NCBI RefSeq assembly: GCF_024320865.1
Contig: NZ_JANDBD010000011.1
Span: forward strand, 62,001 to 126,000
DNA length: 64,000 bases
Direction: 5' to 3'
Source: Mycolicibacterium arenosum
GTDB taxonomy: Bacteria > Actinomycetota > Actinomycetes > Mycobacteriales > Mycobacteriaceae
The notes under the pieces are model-generated. The model was not told the DNA's origin. It saw only the letters and a list, made by a program, of their open reading frames with translations, and did not search any database. Each line of letters starts with the position of its first letter. Position 1 is the first letter of the stretch. The position numbers and the translations under genes were made by a program. Of this stretch, positions 46,760-56,038 are shown one piece after another.

Positions 46760-47271
46760 GACGCGCCGCGATCCCGGTGGTCGCGATGGCGGCGGCGGCC
46801 CTCGTCGCGTGCGGCGGGGAGGAGCGGGACACCCCGGACGCCGGGTCGGGACCCGCCGCGACGTTCGAACCCGCTGACTGCGGCGCGGTCACCGACGCCG
46901 ACGTCGCCGCAGCGGTCGGGTCGACGCTCTTCACCAGAGTCGTCGTCAGCGAGGCGGGCTGCTTCTGGCAGGAGAACACCGCAATCGGCACCTTCGGGAT
47001 CGGGATGGGCATCTCGACGTGGTGGTACCGAGGCAGCGACCTGGACACCGAACGCGCGCTCGAGCTGAAGGTGGGCCGCGAACTCGTCGAGCTGACGGTC
47101 AACGGCAACAAGGGGTTCAAGGCCTTCGACGAGAACGCCTGCAGCGTCTACGTCGCGAAGGGTGACGACGTCATCACCTGGTCGATCCAGACGGTGAACC
47201 CCGCGATGCTGCCCGATCTGTGCTCGGTGGCCGAGACGCTCGCGCAACTCAGCCAGGACCGGCTCAACTGA
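46756..47271 (+). CDS. DUF3558 lipoprotein, second of a pair
   Basis: A 171-residue lipoprotein with signal VRRAAIPVVAMAAAALVAC (lipobox LVAC, C19) and a DUF3558-type domain: FEPADCGAVTDADVAAAVG, SEAGCFWQE, DENACSVYVAKGDD, PDLCSVAETLAQ. The GTG at 46756 overlaps the preceding stop, so the pair is translated together and may work as a complex. Ends 88 nt before tetR. Confidence 0.8.
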   Translation: MRRAAIPVVAMAAAALVACGGEERDTPDAGSGPAATFEPADCGAVTDADVAAAVGSTLFTRVVVSEAGCFWQENTAIGTFGIGMGISTWWYRGSDLDTERALELKVGRELVELTVNGNKGFKAFDENACSVYVAKGDDVITWSIQTVNPAMLPDLCSVAETLAQLSQDRLN

Positions 47272-47295
47272 TCCGGCGCGCCGGGTTAGAGTCAG

Positions 47296-47316
47296 CCAAC
47301 TAGAGGCATTAGTTGG
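47296..47316. promoter_or_regulatory. candidate TetR operator upstream of tetR
   Basis: CCAACTA (47296-47302), 7-nt spacer GAGGCAT, TAGTTGG (47310-47316): a perfect 7-bp dyad 44 nt before the TetR start. It suggests autoregulation. Confidence 0.65.
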
Positions 47317-47359
47317 TCCTACCCTGGGGCAACGCCCCGGACACTAAGGAATCGACGAC

Positions 47360-47956
47360 ATGACTGCAGCGAGGCCGAACGCGCCAGCGGTCACCAAGCG
47401 CGCGACGAAGCTCAGTCGCGACGGCATCGTCAACGCCGCCCTGACGTTCCTGGACCGCGAGGGCTGGGACGCGCTGACGATCAACGCGCTCGCCACACAG
47501 CTCGGCACCAAGGGGCCGTCGCTGTACAACCACGTGGACAGCCTCGACGATCTGCGCCGCACCGTCCGGATGCGCGTCATCGGCGACATCATCGGCATGC
47601 TCAACACCGTCGCCGACGGTCGCACCCGCGACGACGCCGTCGTCACCATGGCCGCCGCGTACCGCAGCTACGCCCACCACCACCCCGGCCGCTACTCGGC
47701 CTTCACGCGGATGCCGCTGGGCGGCGACGACCCCGAGTACACCGAGGCGACGCGGGCCGCCGCCGCGCCGGTGATCGAGGTGCTGTCGTCGTACGGGCTC
47801 AGCGGCGAGGACGCCTTCCACTCGTCGCTCGAGTTCTGGTCCGCCATGCACGGATTCGTGCTGCTCGAGATGACGGGTGTGATGAACGGCATCGACACCG
47901 ACGCGGTCTTCACCGACATGGTGGTGCGGCTGGCGGCCGGCATGGAGCGGCGATGA
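47360..47956 (+). CDS. TetR-family regulator (Rv0681-like)
   Basis: A 198-residue TetR regulator. HTH at about residues 20-68: SRDGIVNAALTFLDREGWDA, then LTINALATQLGTKGPSLYNH. The C-terminal half resembles the TetR_C_33 (WHG) type: AYRSYAHHHPGRYSAFTRMP and SLEFWSAMHGFVLLEM. The ligand is unknown. It sits just upstream of the str operon as Rv0681 does, and its own promoter carries a clean palindrome. Its stop is overlaid by the 22-mer repeat. Confidence 0.9.
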   Translation: MTAARPNAPAVTKRATKLSRDGIVNAALTFLDREGWDALTINALATQLGTKGPSLYNHVDSLDDLRRTVRMRVIGDIIGMLNTVADGRTRDDAVVTMAAAYRSYAHHHPGRYSAFTRMPLGGDDPEYTEATRAAAAPVIEVLSSYGLSGEDAFHSSLEFWSAMHGFVLLEMTGVMNGIDTDAVFTDMVVRLAAGMERR

Positions 47957-47973
47957 GCGCTTGCGCGAAGAGC
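47952..47973 (+). repeat. stop-codon 22-mer, copy 2
   Basis: GA-TGA-GCGCTTGC then GCGAAGAGC, starting 2 nt before the TetR stop. It differs from 19113-19134 at one base and has the same register over a TGA. Confidence 0.72.
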
Positions 47974-48109
47974 AGACGTCGGCGCTAGCCGTTCGACACG
48001 CTGAATGTCGGGGTCTTCGCGCCGAACCGGCCGAGCTTCGCTACGGTACGGTCACAACGATCCCGCGAACTCGGCCCACCACCTGCGGTGATGCCCCTAT
48101 GCGGGCGCT

Positions 48110-48139
48110 TTGACCTGCATGCCCGCTGGCGGGTATTGT
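48110..48139 (+). promoter_or_regulatory. str operon promoter
   Basis: TTGACC (48110-48115), 18-nt spacer, TATTGT (48134-48139): the best -35/-10 pair in the window. Predicted start near 48146, 220 nt upstream of rpsL. Confidence 0.78.
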
Positions 48140-48145
48140 GGTCGC

Positions 48146-48365
48146 TCGTGCCTGGTCAAGGCGCTTGCGGTTGATTCTTACTCGCAAGCACGCCTGCGCG
48201 CCGGGCCAATTCGCATGTCCACGACGCATCGACGAGGTCGGTGTTCCGGGCGCGTGCGACACGCCCGGTCGCGGGGTACGCGAGCGAGCGGAAACCGCAG
48301 TACAGAGACTTGAAGACAGAACTTTTACCAGAAGCAGCACAAGAAAGAACACAGGAAGCCGGTAC
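48146..48365 (+). other. rpsL untranslated leader
   Basis: A roughly 220-nt leader without a credible gene. It includes a 7-bp hairpin CCGGGCG (48246-48252) / CGCCCGG (48262-48268) and ends with AGGAAG as ribosome-binding site. A long leader fits feedback by S7 or S12, but no specific binding structure was identified. The preceding 47974-48109 shows nothing recognisable. Confidence 0.5.
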
Positions 48366-48740
48366 ATGCCAACGATCAACCAGCTGGTCCGCAAGGGTCG
48401 CCGCGACAAGATCACCAAGGTCAAGACCGCGGCCCTCAAGGGCAGCCCGCAGCGCCGCGGTGTGTGCACGCGTGTGTACACCACCACCCCGAAGAAGCCG
48501 AACTCGGCGCTTCGCAAGGTGGCGCGCGTGAAGCTCACCAGCCAGGTCGAGGTCACCGCCTACATCCCCGGCGAGGGCCACAACCTGCAGGAGCACTCGA
48601 TGGTGCTCGTGCGTGGCGGTCGTGTGAAGGACCTCCCCGGTGTGCGCTACAAGATCATCCGCGGCTCGCTCGACACCCAGGGCGTCAAGAACCGCAAGCA
48701 AGCCCGCAGCCGCTACGGCGCGAAGAAGGAGAAGAGCTGA
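48366..48740 (+). CDS. rpsL: 30S ribosomal protein S12
   Basis: A 124-residue S12, in the decoding centre. TTTPKKPNSALRK holds K43 and RGGRVKDLPGVRYK holds K88, both wild type, so no streptomycin-resistance substitution is present at these sites. ATG 48366 after AGGAAG. rpsG begins inside its stop (TGATG). Confidence 0.98.
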   Translation: MPTINQLVRKGRRDKITKVKTAALKGSPQRRGVCTRVYTTTPKKPNSALRKVARVKLTSQVEVTAYIPGEGHNLQEHSMVLVRGGRVKDLPGVRYKIIRGSLDTQGVKNRKQARSRYGAKKEKS

Positions 48741-49210
48741 TGCCGCGTAAGGGGCCCGCACCGAAGCGTCCGTTGGTCAACGATCCGGTCTACGGGTCGC
48801 AGCTGGTCACCCAGCTGGTCAACAAAGTCCTGCTCGACGGGAAGAAATCACTCGCCGAACGCATTGTTTACGGTGCGCTCGAACAGGCTCGCGAGAAGAC
48901 CGGCACCGATCCGGTGGTGACGCTCAAGCGCGCCATGGACAACGTGAAGCCCTCGCTCGAGGTGCGTAGCCGCCGCGTCGGTGGCGCCACCTACCAGGTG
49001 CCCGTCGAGGTCCGCCCGGAGCGGTCCACCACCCTGGCCCTGCGCTGGCTGGTGGGCTTCTCCAAGCAGCGTCGCGAGAAGACCATGGTCGAGCGACTGG
49101 CGAACGAGCTCCTGGACGCCAGCAACGGACTGGGCGCCGCTGTGAAGCGTCGCGAAGACGTGCACAAGATGGCCGAGGCGAACCGGGCCTTCGCGCACTA
49201 CCGCTGGTGA
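48740..49210 (+). CDS. rpsG: 30S ribosomal protein S7
   Basis: A 156-residue S7, the primary binder of the 16S 3' domain. MPRKGPAPKRPLVNDPVYGS at the start and RRVGGATYQVPVEVRPERST in the middle are canonical. Its start overlaps the rpsL stop, so the two are coupled; fusA follows after 79 nt. Confidence 0.98.
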   Translation: MPRKGPAPKRPLVNDPVYGSQLVTQLVNKVLLDGKKSLAERIVYGALEQAREKTGTDPVVTLKRAMDNVKPSLEVRSRRVGGATYQVPVEVRPERSTTLALRWLVGFSKQRREKTMVERLANELLDASNGLGAAVKRREDVHKMAEANRAFAHYRW

Positions 49211-49289
49211 TCGCCAGTCCAGCGGTCAGGGCTGAGCGCGGGACGCAACCGAACACCAATCCAGCAAGCGAAAGAGTGGGAACCTAGCC

Positions 49290-51392
49290 GTGGCACAGGA
49301 CGTGCTCACCGACCTCACGAAGGTCCGCAACATCGGCATCATGGCGCACATCGACGCCGGCAAGACGACGACGACCGAACGCATCCTCTACTACACCGGT
49401 ATCAGCTACAAGATCGGTGAGGTGCACGACGGCGCCGCCACGATGGACTGGATGGAGCAGGAGCAGGAGCGGGGTATCACGATCACCTCGGCTGCCACCA
49501 CCTGCTTCTGGGACGGCAACCAGATCAACATCATCGACACCCCCGGCCACGTCGACTTCACCGTCGAGGTGGAGCGCAGCCTGCGCGTGCTCGATGGCGC
49601 CGTCGCCGTCTTCGACGGCAAGGAGGGCGTCGAGCCCCAGTCCGAGCAGGTCTGGCGGCAGGCCGACAAGTACGACGTGCCCCGCATCTGCTTCGTCAAC
49701 AAGATGGACAAGGTCGGCGCCGACTTCTACTTCACCGTGCGCACCATCGAGGAGCGCCTCGGTGCCAACGCGCTGCCCATCCAGCTGCCGATCGGTTCCG
49801 AAGGCGGCTTCGAGGGCATCGTCGACCTGGTCGAGATGAAGGCCAAGGTCTGGCGTGGCGAGACGAAGCTCGGTGAGACCTACGAGACCATCGACATCCC
49901 GGCCGAGCTCCAGGAGAAGGCCGACGAGTACCGCACCAAGCTGCTCGAGGCCGTCGCGGAGACCGACGAGGCCCTGCTGGAGAAGTACTTCGGTGGCGAG
50001 GAGCTCACGACCGAGGAGATCAAGGGTGCGATCCGCAAGCTGACGATCAACTCCGAGGCCTACCCGGTGCTGTGCGGCAGCGCGTTCAAGAACAAGGGCG
50101 TGCAGCCCATGCTCGACGCGGTGATCGACTACCTGCCGACGCCGCTGGACGTCGCGGCCGCGATCGGTCACGCCCCCGGCAAGGAGGACGAGGAGGTCGT
50201 GCGCAAGCCCTCGACCACCGAGCCGTTCTCCGCGCTGGCCTTCAAGGTCGCCACGCACCCGTTCTTCGGAAAGCTCACCTATGTCCGGGTCTACTCCGGC
50301 AAGGTCGACTCCGGCGCTCAGGTCATCAACGCGACCAAGGGCAAGAAGGAGCGGCTGGGCAAGCTGTTCCAGATGCACTCCAACAAGGAGAACCCGGTGG
50401 AGACGGCGTCGGCCGGCCACATCTACGCGGTGATCGGTCTCAAGGACACCACCACGGGTGACACCCTGAGCGATCCGAACCAGCAGGTCGTGCTCGAGTC
50501 GATGACCTTCCCCGATCCCGTGATCGAGGTGGCCATCGAGCCGAAGACCAAGAGCGACCAGGAGAAGCTGAGCCTCTCCATCCAGAAGCTCGCCGAAGAG
50601 GACCCGACGTTCAAGGTCCACCAGGATGCCGAGACCGGCCAGACCGTCATCGGCGGTATGGGCGAGTTGCACCTGGACATCCTGGTCGACCGCATGCGTC
50701 GCGAGTTCAAGGTCGAGGCCAACGTCGGCAAGCCGCAGGTCGCCTACAAGGAGACCATCAAGCGCGCGGTCGACAAGGTCGAGTTCACCCACAAGAAGCA
50801 GACGGGTGGCTCGGGCCAGTTCGCGAAGGTGCTCGTCAGCATCGAACCGTTCAGCGGCGAAGACGGCGCGACGTACGAGTTCGAGAACAAGGTCACCGGT
50901 GGCCGCATCCCGCGTGAGTACATCCCGTCGGTGGACGCCGGAGCCCAGGACGCCATGCAGTACGGCGTGCTCGCCGGCTACCCGCTGGTGAACCTGAAGC
51001 TGATCCTGCTCGACGGCGCCTACCACGACGTCGACTCGTCCGAAATGGCGTTCAAGATCGCCGGCTCCCAGGTGCTGAAGAAGGCTGCGGCGCAAGCACA
51101 GCCGGTCATCCTGGAACCCGTCATGGCCGTCGAGGTCACCACCCCTGAGGATTACATGGGTGAAGTGATCGGCGACCTCAACTCTCGCCGTGGCCAGATT
51201 CAGGCCATGGAGGAGCGCAGCGGTGCGCGCGTCGTCAGGGCGGTCGTGCCGTTGTCGGAGATGTTCGGCTACGTCGGCGACCTTCGGTCGAAGACTCAGG
51301 GCCGGGCGAACTACTCCATGGTGTTCGATTCGTATGCCGAAGTTCCGGCGAACGTGTCGAAGGAGATCATCGCGAAGGCGACGGGTCAATAA
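49290..51392 (+). CDS. fusA: elongation factor G
   Basis: A 700-residue EF-G, the translocation GTPase. G1 AHIDAGKT is at 19-26; then RGITITSAATTCFW (G2), DTPGHVDF (G3) and NKMD (G4). Domains II to V are intact, with full length for the family. Start GTG 49290. It lies in the str operon between rpsG and tuf. Confidence 0.98.
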   Translation: MAQDVLTDLTKVRNIGIMAHIDAGKTTTTERILYYTGISYKIGEVHDGAATMDWMEQEQERGITITSAATTCFWDGNQINIIDTPGHVDFTVEVERSLRVLDGAVAVFDGKEGVEPQSEQVWRQADKYDVPRICFVNKMDKVGADFYFTVRTIEERLGANALPIQLPIGSEGGFEGIVDLVEMKAKVWRGETKLGETYETIDIPAELQEKADEYRTKLLEAVAETDEALLEKYFGGEELTTEEIKGAIRKLTINSEAYPVLCGSAFKNKGVQPMLDAVIDYLPTPLDVAAAIGHAPGKEDEEVVRKPSTTEPFSALAFKVATHPFFGKLTYVRVYSGKVDSGAQVINATKGKKERLGKLFQMHSNKENPVETASAGHIYAVIGLKDTTTGDTLSDPNQQVVLESMTFPDPVIEVAIEPKTKSDQEKLSLSIQKLAEEDPTFKVHQDAETGQTVIGGMGELHLDILVDRMRREFKVEANVGKPQVAYKETIKRAVDKVEFTHKKQTGGSGQFAKVLVSIEPFSGEDGATYEFENKVTGGRIPREYIPSVDAGAQDAMQYGVLAGYPLVNLKLILLDGAYHDVDSSEMAFKIAGSQVLKKAAAQAQPVILEPVMAVEVTTPEDYMGEVIGDLNSRRGQIQAMEERSGARVVRAVVPLSEMFGYVGDLRSKTQGRANYSMVFDSYAEVPANVSKEIIAKATGQ

Positions 51393-51484
51393 TCTGGACC
51401 CCGTCGCCTGGCGGGACCACACAACTGAAAACATCAACACTGCTTTAAACACGAAGCACCAACACAGTCCAGGAGGACATAGAA

Positions 51485-52675
<1,191 letters not shown>

Positions 52676-52695
52676 TCTAGGTACGTCGCTTGAAG

Positions 52696-52727
52696 CGGCG
52701 CCCACCCTTCGGGGTGGGCGCCGTTTT
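52696..52727 (+). terminator. str operon terminator
   Basis: CGGCGCCCACCC (52696-52707) and GGGTGGGCGCCG (52712-52723): a perfect 12-bp stem with a TTCG tetraloop followed by TTTT. The strongest intrinsic terminator in the window. Confidence 0.93.
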
Positions 52728-52781
52728 CGTGTTGCGAGAGTTGTGCAGCGACGAGGCCCCCGAGTAGGCGAGGATGGACCG

Positions 52782-53705
52782 ATGACGCGCATCACCGTCC
52801 GGGCCTTCTCCGACGTCGGCTTGCGGCGCAAGCGCAACGAGGACTCGGTGATGGTGGGCGGCTGGGTCTGCCAGAGTCACGACGGCAACCTCGTCACAAT
52901 GGATTTCGAGCCGACGTTCCCCTTCGTGTGCGCGGTCGCCGACGGGATGGGCGGACACGCGGGCGGCAACGTGGCCAGCCGGCTGGCGCTGACGGTGATC
53001 GCGGAGAAGTCGGCGCAGTGGCGCACCGTCGACGACGTCACCGCGACCGTTACCTACGTGAACGAACAGGTGCGGGCGGTCGGCGTCGATTCGGAGTTCC
53101 AGGGCCTGGGCACCACGGTCGCCGGGGTGTGCCTGGCCCGCGACGAGATCATCGTCTTCAACGTCGGCGACAGTCGGGTGTATTCGATCACCGGCGGTCA
53201 GCTGCAACAACTTTCGCACGACGACGCTGTTCTCGGTGTCGACGGCAGGCCGACCAACGTCATCACGCAGTCACTCGGTCAGAAGGGGCCGGTGAAGACC
53301 CACATCACGACGCTGCCCGTCCTGCCGGGCGTCTACCTGATGTGCTCGGACGGCGTGCACGGGATGCTCGCCGACGCCGACATCCACGCGGCGATCAACA
53401 CCCCCGACCTCACCGCCGTCGCCCAGACCCTGATCCGCGGTGCGCGGGCGAACGGTGCGGAGGACAACTTCTCGCTCGTCATCATCGCGATCCCCGACCT
53501 CGAGGTCAGCGACACCGGGCCCGTCCAGGCCGGCCTGGCGGTGCCGACGGAACCCGCTCAACCGTCGCCCCCGCAACAACCCCCGCCGCCGCCCCCGCCC
53601 GCGTACGCGCAGCAGCAGGCTCCCGTGCCCGCCGGTCCGCCGCCGTCACCGGTGCCGGCCGCGCCGCCGCCGGGGCGATCGGGCTGGAAGCGCTTCGGTC
53701 GCTAG
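52782..53705 (+). CDS. PP2C-type protein phosphatase with proline-rich tail
   Basis: A 307-residue metal-dependent Ser/Thr phosphatase of the PPM family. Metal and phosphate motifs: RRKRNEDSV, CAVADGMGGHAGGNVAS, GLGTTVAGV, VFNVGDSRVY, LMCSDGVHGM and GAEDNFSLVII. After about residue 240 the tail is low-complexity Pro/Ala/Gln (PPPPPPPAYAQQQ) ending in basic GRSGWKRFGR; it has no membrane segment, unlike PstP. The tail could bind a partner. ATG 52782 with AGGATGG upstream. The next gene (SHOCT protein) also ends in a Pro-rich linker. Confidence 0.88.
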   Translation: MTRITVRAFSDVGLRRKRNEDSVMVGGWVCQSHDGNLVTMDFEPTFPFVCAVADGMGGHAGGNVASRLALTVIAEKSAQWRTVDDVTATVTYVNEQVRAVGVDSEFQGLGTTVAGVCLARDEIIVFNVGDSRVYSITGGQLQQLSHDDAVLGVDGRPTNVITQSLGQKGPVKTHITTLPVLPGVYLMCSDGVHGMLADADIHAAINTPDLTAVAQTLIRGARANGAEDNFSLVIIAIPDLEVSDTGPVQAGLAVPTEPAQPSPPQQPPPPPPPAYAQQQAPVPAGPPPSPVPAAPPPGRSGWKRFGR

Positions 53706-53783
53706 GCCCACAACCGGCGCGCAGCGCGCGGCCCGACGCTAATCTGACGTTCGAAATCACTGCTTCGAGCCAAGGGGCACCGG

Positions 53784-54641
53784 ATGCTCATGCGCTATAT
53801 CAAGTGCCAGCTCCTGGTACTGCTGTTCGGCGGGATCATCGGCCCGATCTTCCTCGCCGTCGGGTTGGCGGGGGTTCCCGTCGTCGGGACGATGTTCCTC
53901 TGGTTGGGTCTGGCGATCACCGTCATCGACGTGGTGGTCGCCGTCGTCTGGGCCAGGGTGGGGGCGAAGTCGGCCGCCATGTCGCAGATGCTGGAAGCGC
54001 ACGGGGTCCTGGCGCTGGCGCGGGTCGTCGGCATCACCGAGACGGGCACCCGCGTCAACAACCAACCCCTGGTGAAGCTCAACCTGCAGATCGAGGGGCC
54101 GGGGCTCACCCCGTTCACCGCACAGGATTCGGTGTTGGCCTCGTTGACGCGCATGCCGATGATCACCTCGCGAACACTGGTGGCGCTGGTCGATCCGACC
54201 ACCAGTGAGTTCCAGATCGACTGGAACCGCAGCGCTTTGGTGTCGGGCGTGATGCCGGCGCAGTTCACGCTGTCCGAGGACAACCGCACCTACGACCTCT
54301 CCGGCAAGGTCGGCCCGCTGATGGAGATCATGCACATCCTCAAGGCCAACGGCGTGCCCATGACCGGGGCGATCGACATCCGGTCCAATCCGGTTGTCCG
54401 TCAACAGGTTATGGACGTCGTACGACGGACCGCGGCCCAGCAACCCGCGCCTGCTCCGCCCGGCTATCCGGCGTCACCACCGGGGTACGCCACTCCGCCG
54501 CCCGCTCCGCCGAGTTTCGTCAACGCGCCCGAGCCGTCGACCTCGCAGCGGCTGCAGGAGCTCGAGACCCTGCGGGCCACCGGAGCAATCTCCGATGACG
54601 AGTACGCCGCCAAGCGCCAGCAGATCATCGCCGACCTGTGA
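53784..54641 (+). CDS. membrane protein with C-terminal SHOCT domain
   Basis: A 285-residue protein with two N-terminal membrane helices (about residues 8-28, LLVLLFGGIIGPIFLAVGLA, and 33-56). A cytosolic beta-rich domain (about 60-210) follows, then a Pro/Tyr-rich linker (APAPPGYPASPPGYATPPP) and a SHOCT helix pair (LQELETLRATGAISDDEYAA, ending KRQQIIADL). SHOCT modules mediate oligomerisation. The function is unknown. It follows PP2C by 78 nt, and its stop overlaps arcA (GTGA). Confidence 0.75.
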   Translation: MLMRYIKCQLLVLLFGGIIGPIFLAVGLAGVPVVGTMFLWLGLAITVIDVVVAVVWARVGAKSAAMSQMLEAHGVLALARVVGITETGTRVNNQPLVKLNLQIEGPGLTPFTAQDSVLASLTRMPMITSRTLVALVDPTTSEFQIDWNRSALVSGVMPAQFTLSEDNRTYDLSGKVGPLMEIMHILKANGVPMTGAIDIRSNPVVRQQVMDVVRRTAAQQPAPAPPGYPASPPGYATPPPAPPSFVNAPEPSTSQRLQELETLRATGAISDDEYAAKRQQIIADL

Positions 54642-55906
54642 GTACCGACGAGATCACAAGCACGCCAACGTCATCGGCGTACGGTGTGCACTCCGAGGTC
54701 GGGACGCTGCGCAAGGTGCTGGTGTGCTCGCCTGCGCTGGCACACGAGCGGCTGACCCCGACGAACTGCGACGACCTGCTGTTCGACGACGTGCTGTGGG
54801 TGCAGAATGCGCGGCGCGACCACTTCGACTTCATGGACAAGATGCGCGACCGGGACGTCGAGGTCGTCGAACTGCACGACCTGCTGGCGCAGACCGTCGC
54901 CAACCCCGAGGCCAAGGCCTGGCTGCTGGACCGCAAGATCGTCGCGAACGAGGTGGGGTTGGGTCTCGTCGACGACACCCGCGCGTTCCTGGACTCGTTG
55001 GAGCCGCGCAGGCTCACCGAACTGCTGATCGGCGGGATGTCGATTCGGGATCTGCCCAACACCTTGAGGTCCGGCTACCGGGCGCTGGCCAGGGATGCCA
55101 GGGGCGTCACGGAGTACCTGATGCCGCCGCTGCCGAACACGCTGTACACGCGTGACACCACCTGCTGGGTGTACGGCGGCCTCACGCTCAATCCGCTGTT
55201 CTGGCCTGCCCGCCACGACGAGACGCTGCTGATGAAGGCGATCTACGAGTTCCACCCGGACTACGTCGGATCGACGGTGTGGTGGGGCGATCCCGAGCAG
55301 TCGTGGGGGCTCGCCACCATCGAGGGCGGTGACGTGCTGGTGCCCGGCAACGGCGTGGTGATCATCGGGATGAGTGAGCGGACCTCGCGACAGGCCATCA
55401 CGCAGGTGGCGGCGTCGCTGTTCGCCGCGGGCGCCGCCGAGAAGGTCATCGTCGCGGGGATGCCGAAGCTGCGCGCGGCCATGCATCTGGATACCGTGTT
55501 CACGTTCGCCGACCGCGACGTCGTCACGCTGTACCCGGACATCATCGACGCGGTGCAGACCTTCACCCTGGTGCCCAGCGATCGCCCGCCGGGCATCGAG
55601 GTGCTGGAGGCGGCCGCGCCGTTCGTCGACGTGGTGGCCGAGGCGCTCGGACTCGACAAGCTGCGCATCGTCGAAACCGGCGGCAACGCCTACGATTCCG
55701 AGCGCCAGCAGTGGGACAGCGGCAACAATCTGGTCGCCGTCGAGCCGGGTGTGGTGTTCGCCTACGACCGCAACACCCACACCAACTCGCTGCTGCGCAA
55801 GGCGGGCATCGAGGTGATCGAGATCGTCGGCGCCGAACTGGGCCGCGGCCGCGGCGGCGGGCACTGCATGACGTGCCCGATCATCCGCGACGCCGTCGAC
55901 TACTAA
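54638..55906 (+). CDS. arcA: arginine deiminase
   Basis: A 422-residue ADI that converts L-arginine to citrulline and ammonia. The start motif is VHSEVGTLRKVLVCSPALAH. Catalytic Cys is C410 in GGGHCMTCPI; the Asp/His/Glu set lies in LPNTLYTRDTTCWVYGG, MHLDTVFTF and the ETGGNAYDSERQQWDSGNN region. Length typical (about 410-420). The GTG at 54638 overlaps the stop of the SHOCT membrane protein, an unusual partner for arcA; no arcB or arcC lies nearby. It may feed the arginine/ornithine module 3-8 kb downstream. Confidence 0.93.
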   Translation: MSTDEITSTPTSSAYGVHSEVGTLRKVLVCSPALAHERLTPTNCDDLLFDDVLWVQNARRDHFDFMDKMRDRDVEVVELHDLLAQTVANPEAKAWLLDRKIVANEVGLGLVDDTRAFLDSLEPRRLTELLIGGMSIRDLPNTLRSGYRALARDARGVTEYLMPPLPNTLYTRDTTCWVYGGLTLNPLFWPARHDETLLMKAIYEFHPDYVGSTVWWGDPEQSWGLATIEGGDVLVPGNGVVIIGMSERTSRQAITQVAASLFAAGAAEKVIVAGMPKLRAAMHLDTVFTFADRDVVTLYPDIIDAVQTFTLVPSDRPPGIEVLEAAAPFVDVVAEALGLDKLRIVETGGNAYDSERQQWDSGNNLVAVEPGVVFAYDRNTHTNSLLRKAGIEVIEIVGAELGRGRGGGHCMTCPIIRDAVDY

Positions 55907-55911
55907 CTTCC

Positions 55912-55976
55912 CCGCCGGAACAGTATTCCCGGCGGTCAACCTGCGCGGTTGCCAGCCAGGAATACTATTCCGGCGG
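55912..55976. repeat. double palindrome after arcA
   Basis: CCGCCGGAACAGTATTCC (55912-55929) and its complement at 55959-55976 pair with one mismatch. Each arm also contains its own dyad of the form GGAATA-N-TATTCC (perfect in the right arm at 55959-55971). A small inner stem CAACC/GGTTG lies at 55937-55951. It could be a terminator, a tandem operator, or both. Confidence 0.72.
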
Positions 55977-55979
55977 TTC

Positions 55980-55993
55980 TAGAACACGTTCCA
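55980..55993. promoter_or_regulatory. KstR-like operator
   Basis: TAGAACACGTTCCA fits the published KstR consensus TNNAACNNGTTNNA at all eight fixed bases, 46 nt before the SDR start. About one chance match per 65 kb is expected at even base composition, so the placement is the main support. Confidence 0.45.
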
Positions 55994-56038
55994 GTTCGGC
56001 TGCTAGCCTGAGGCGGGTTTCGACGAAAGGACTGGCCG

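Noticed and set aside
49284..51452. Open frame of 722 codons antisense to fusA
   Set aside because: Shadow of a conserved highly expressed gene; no start context or family resemblance.
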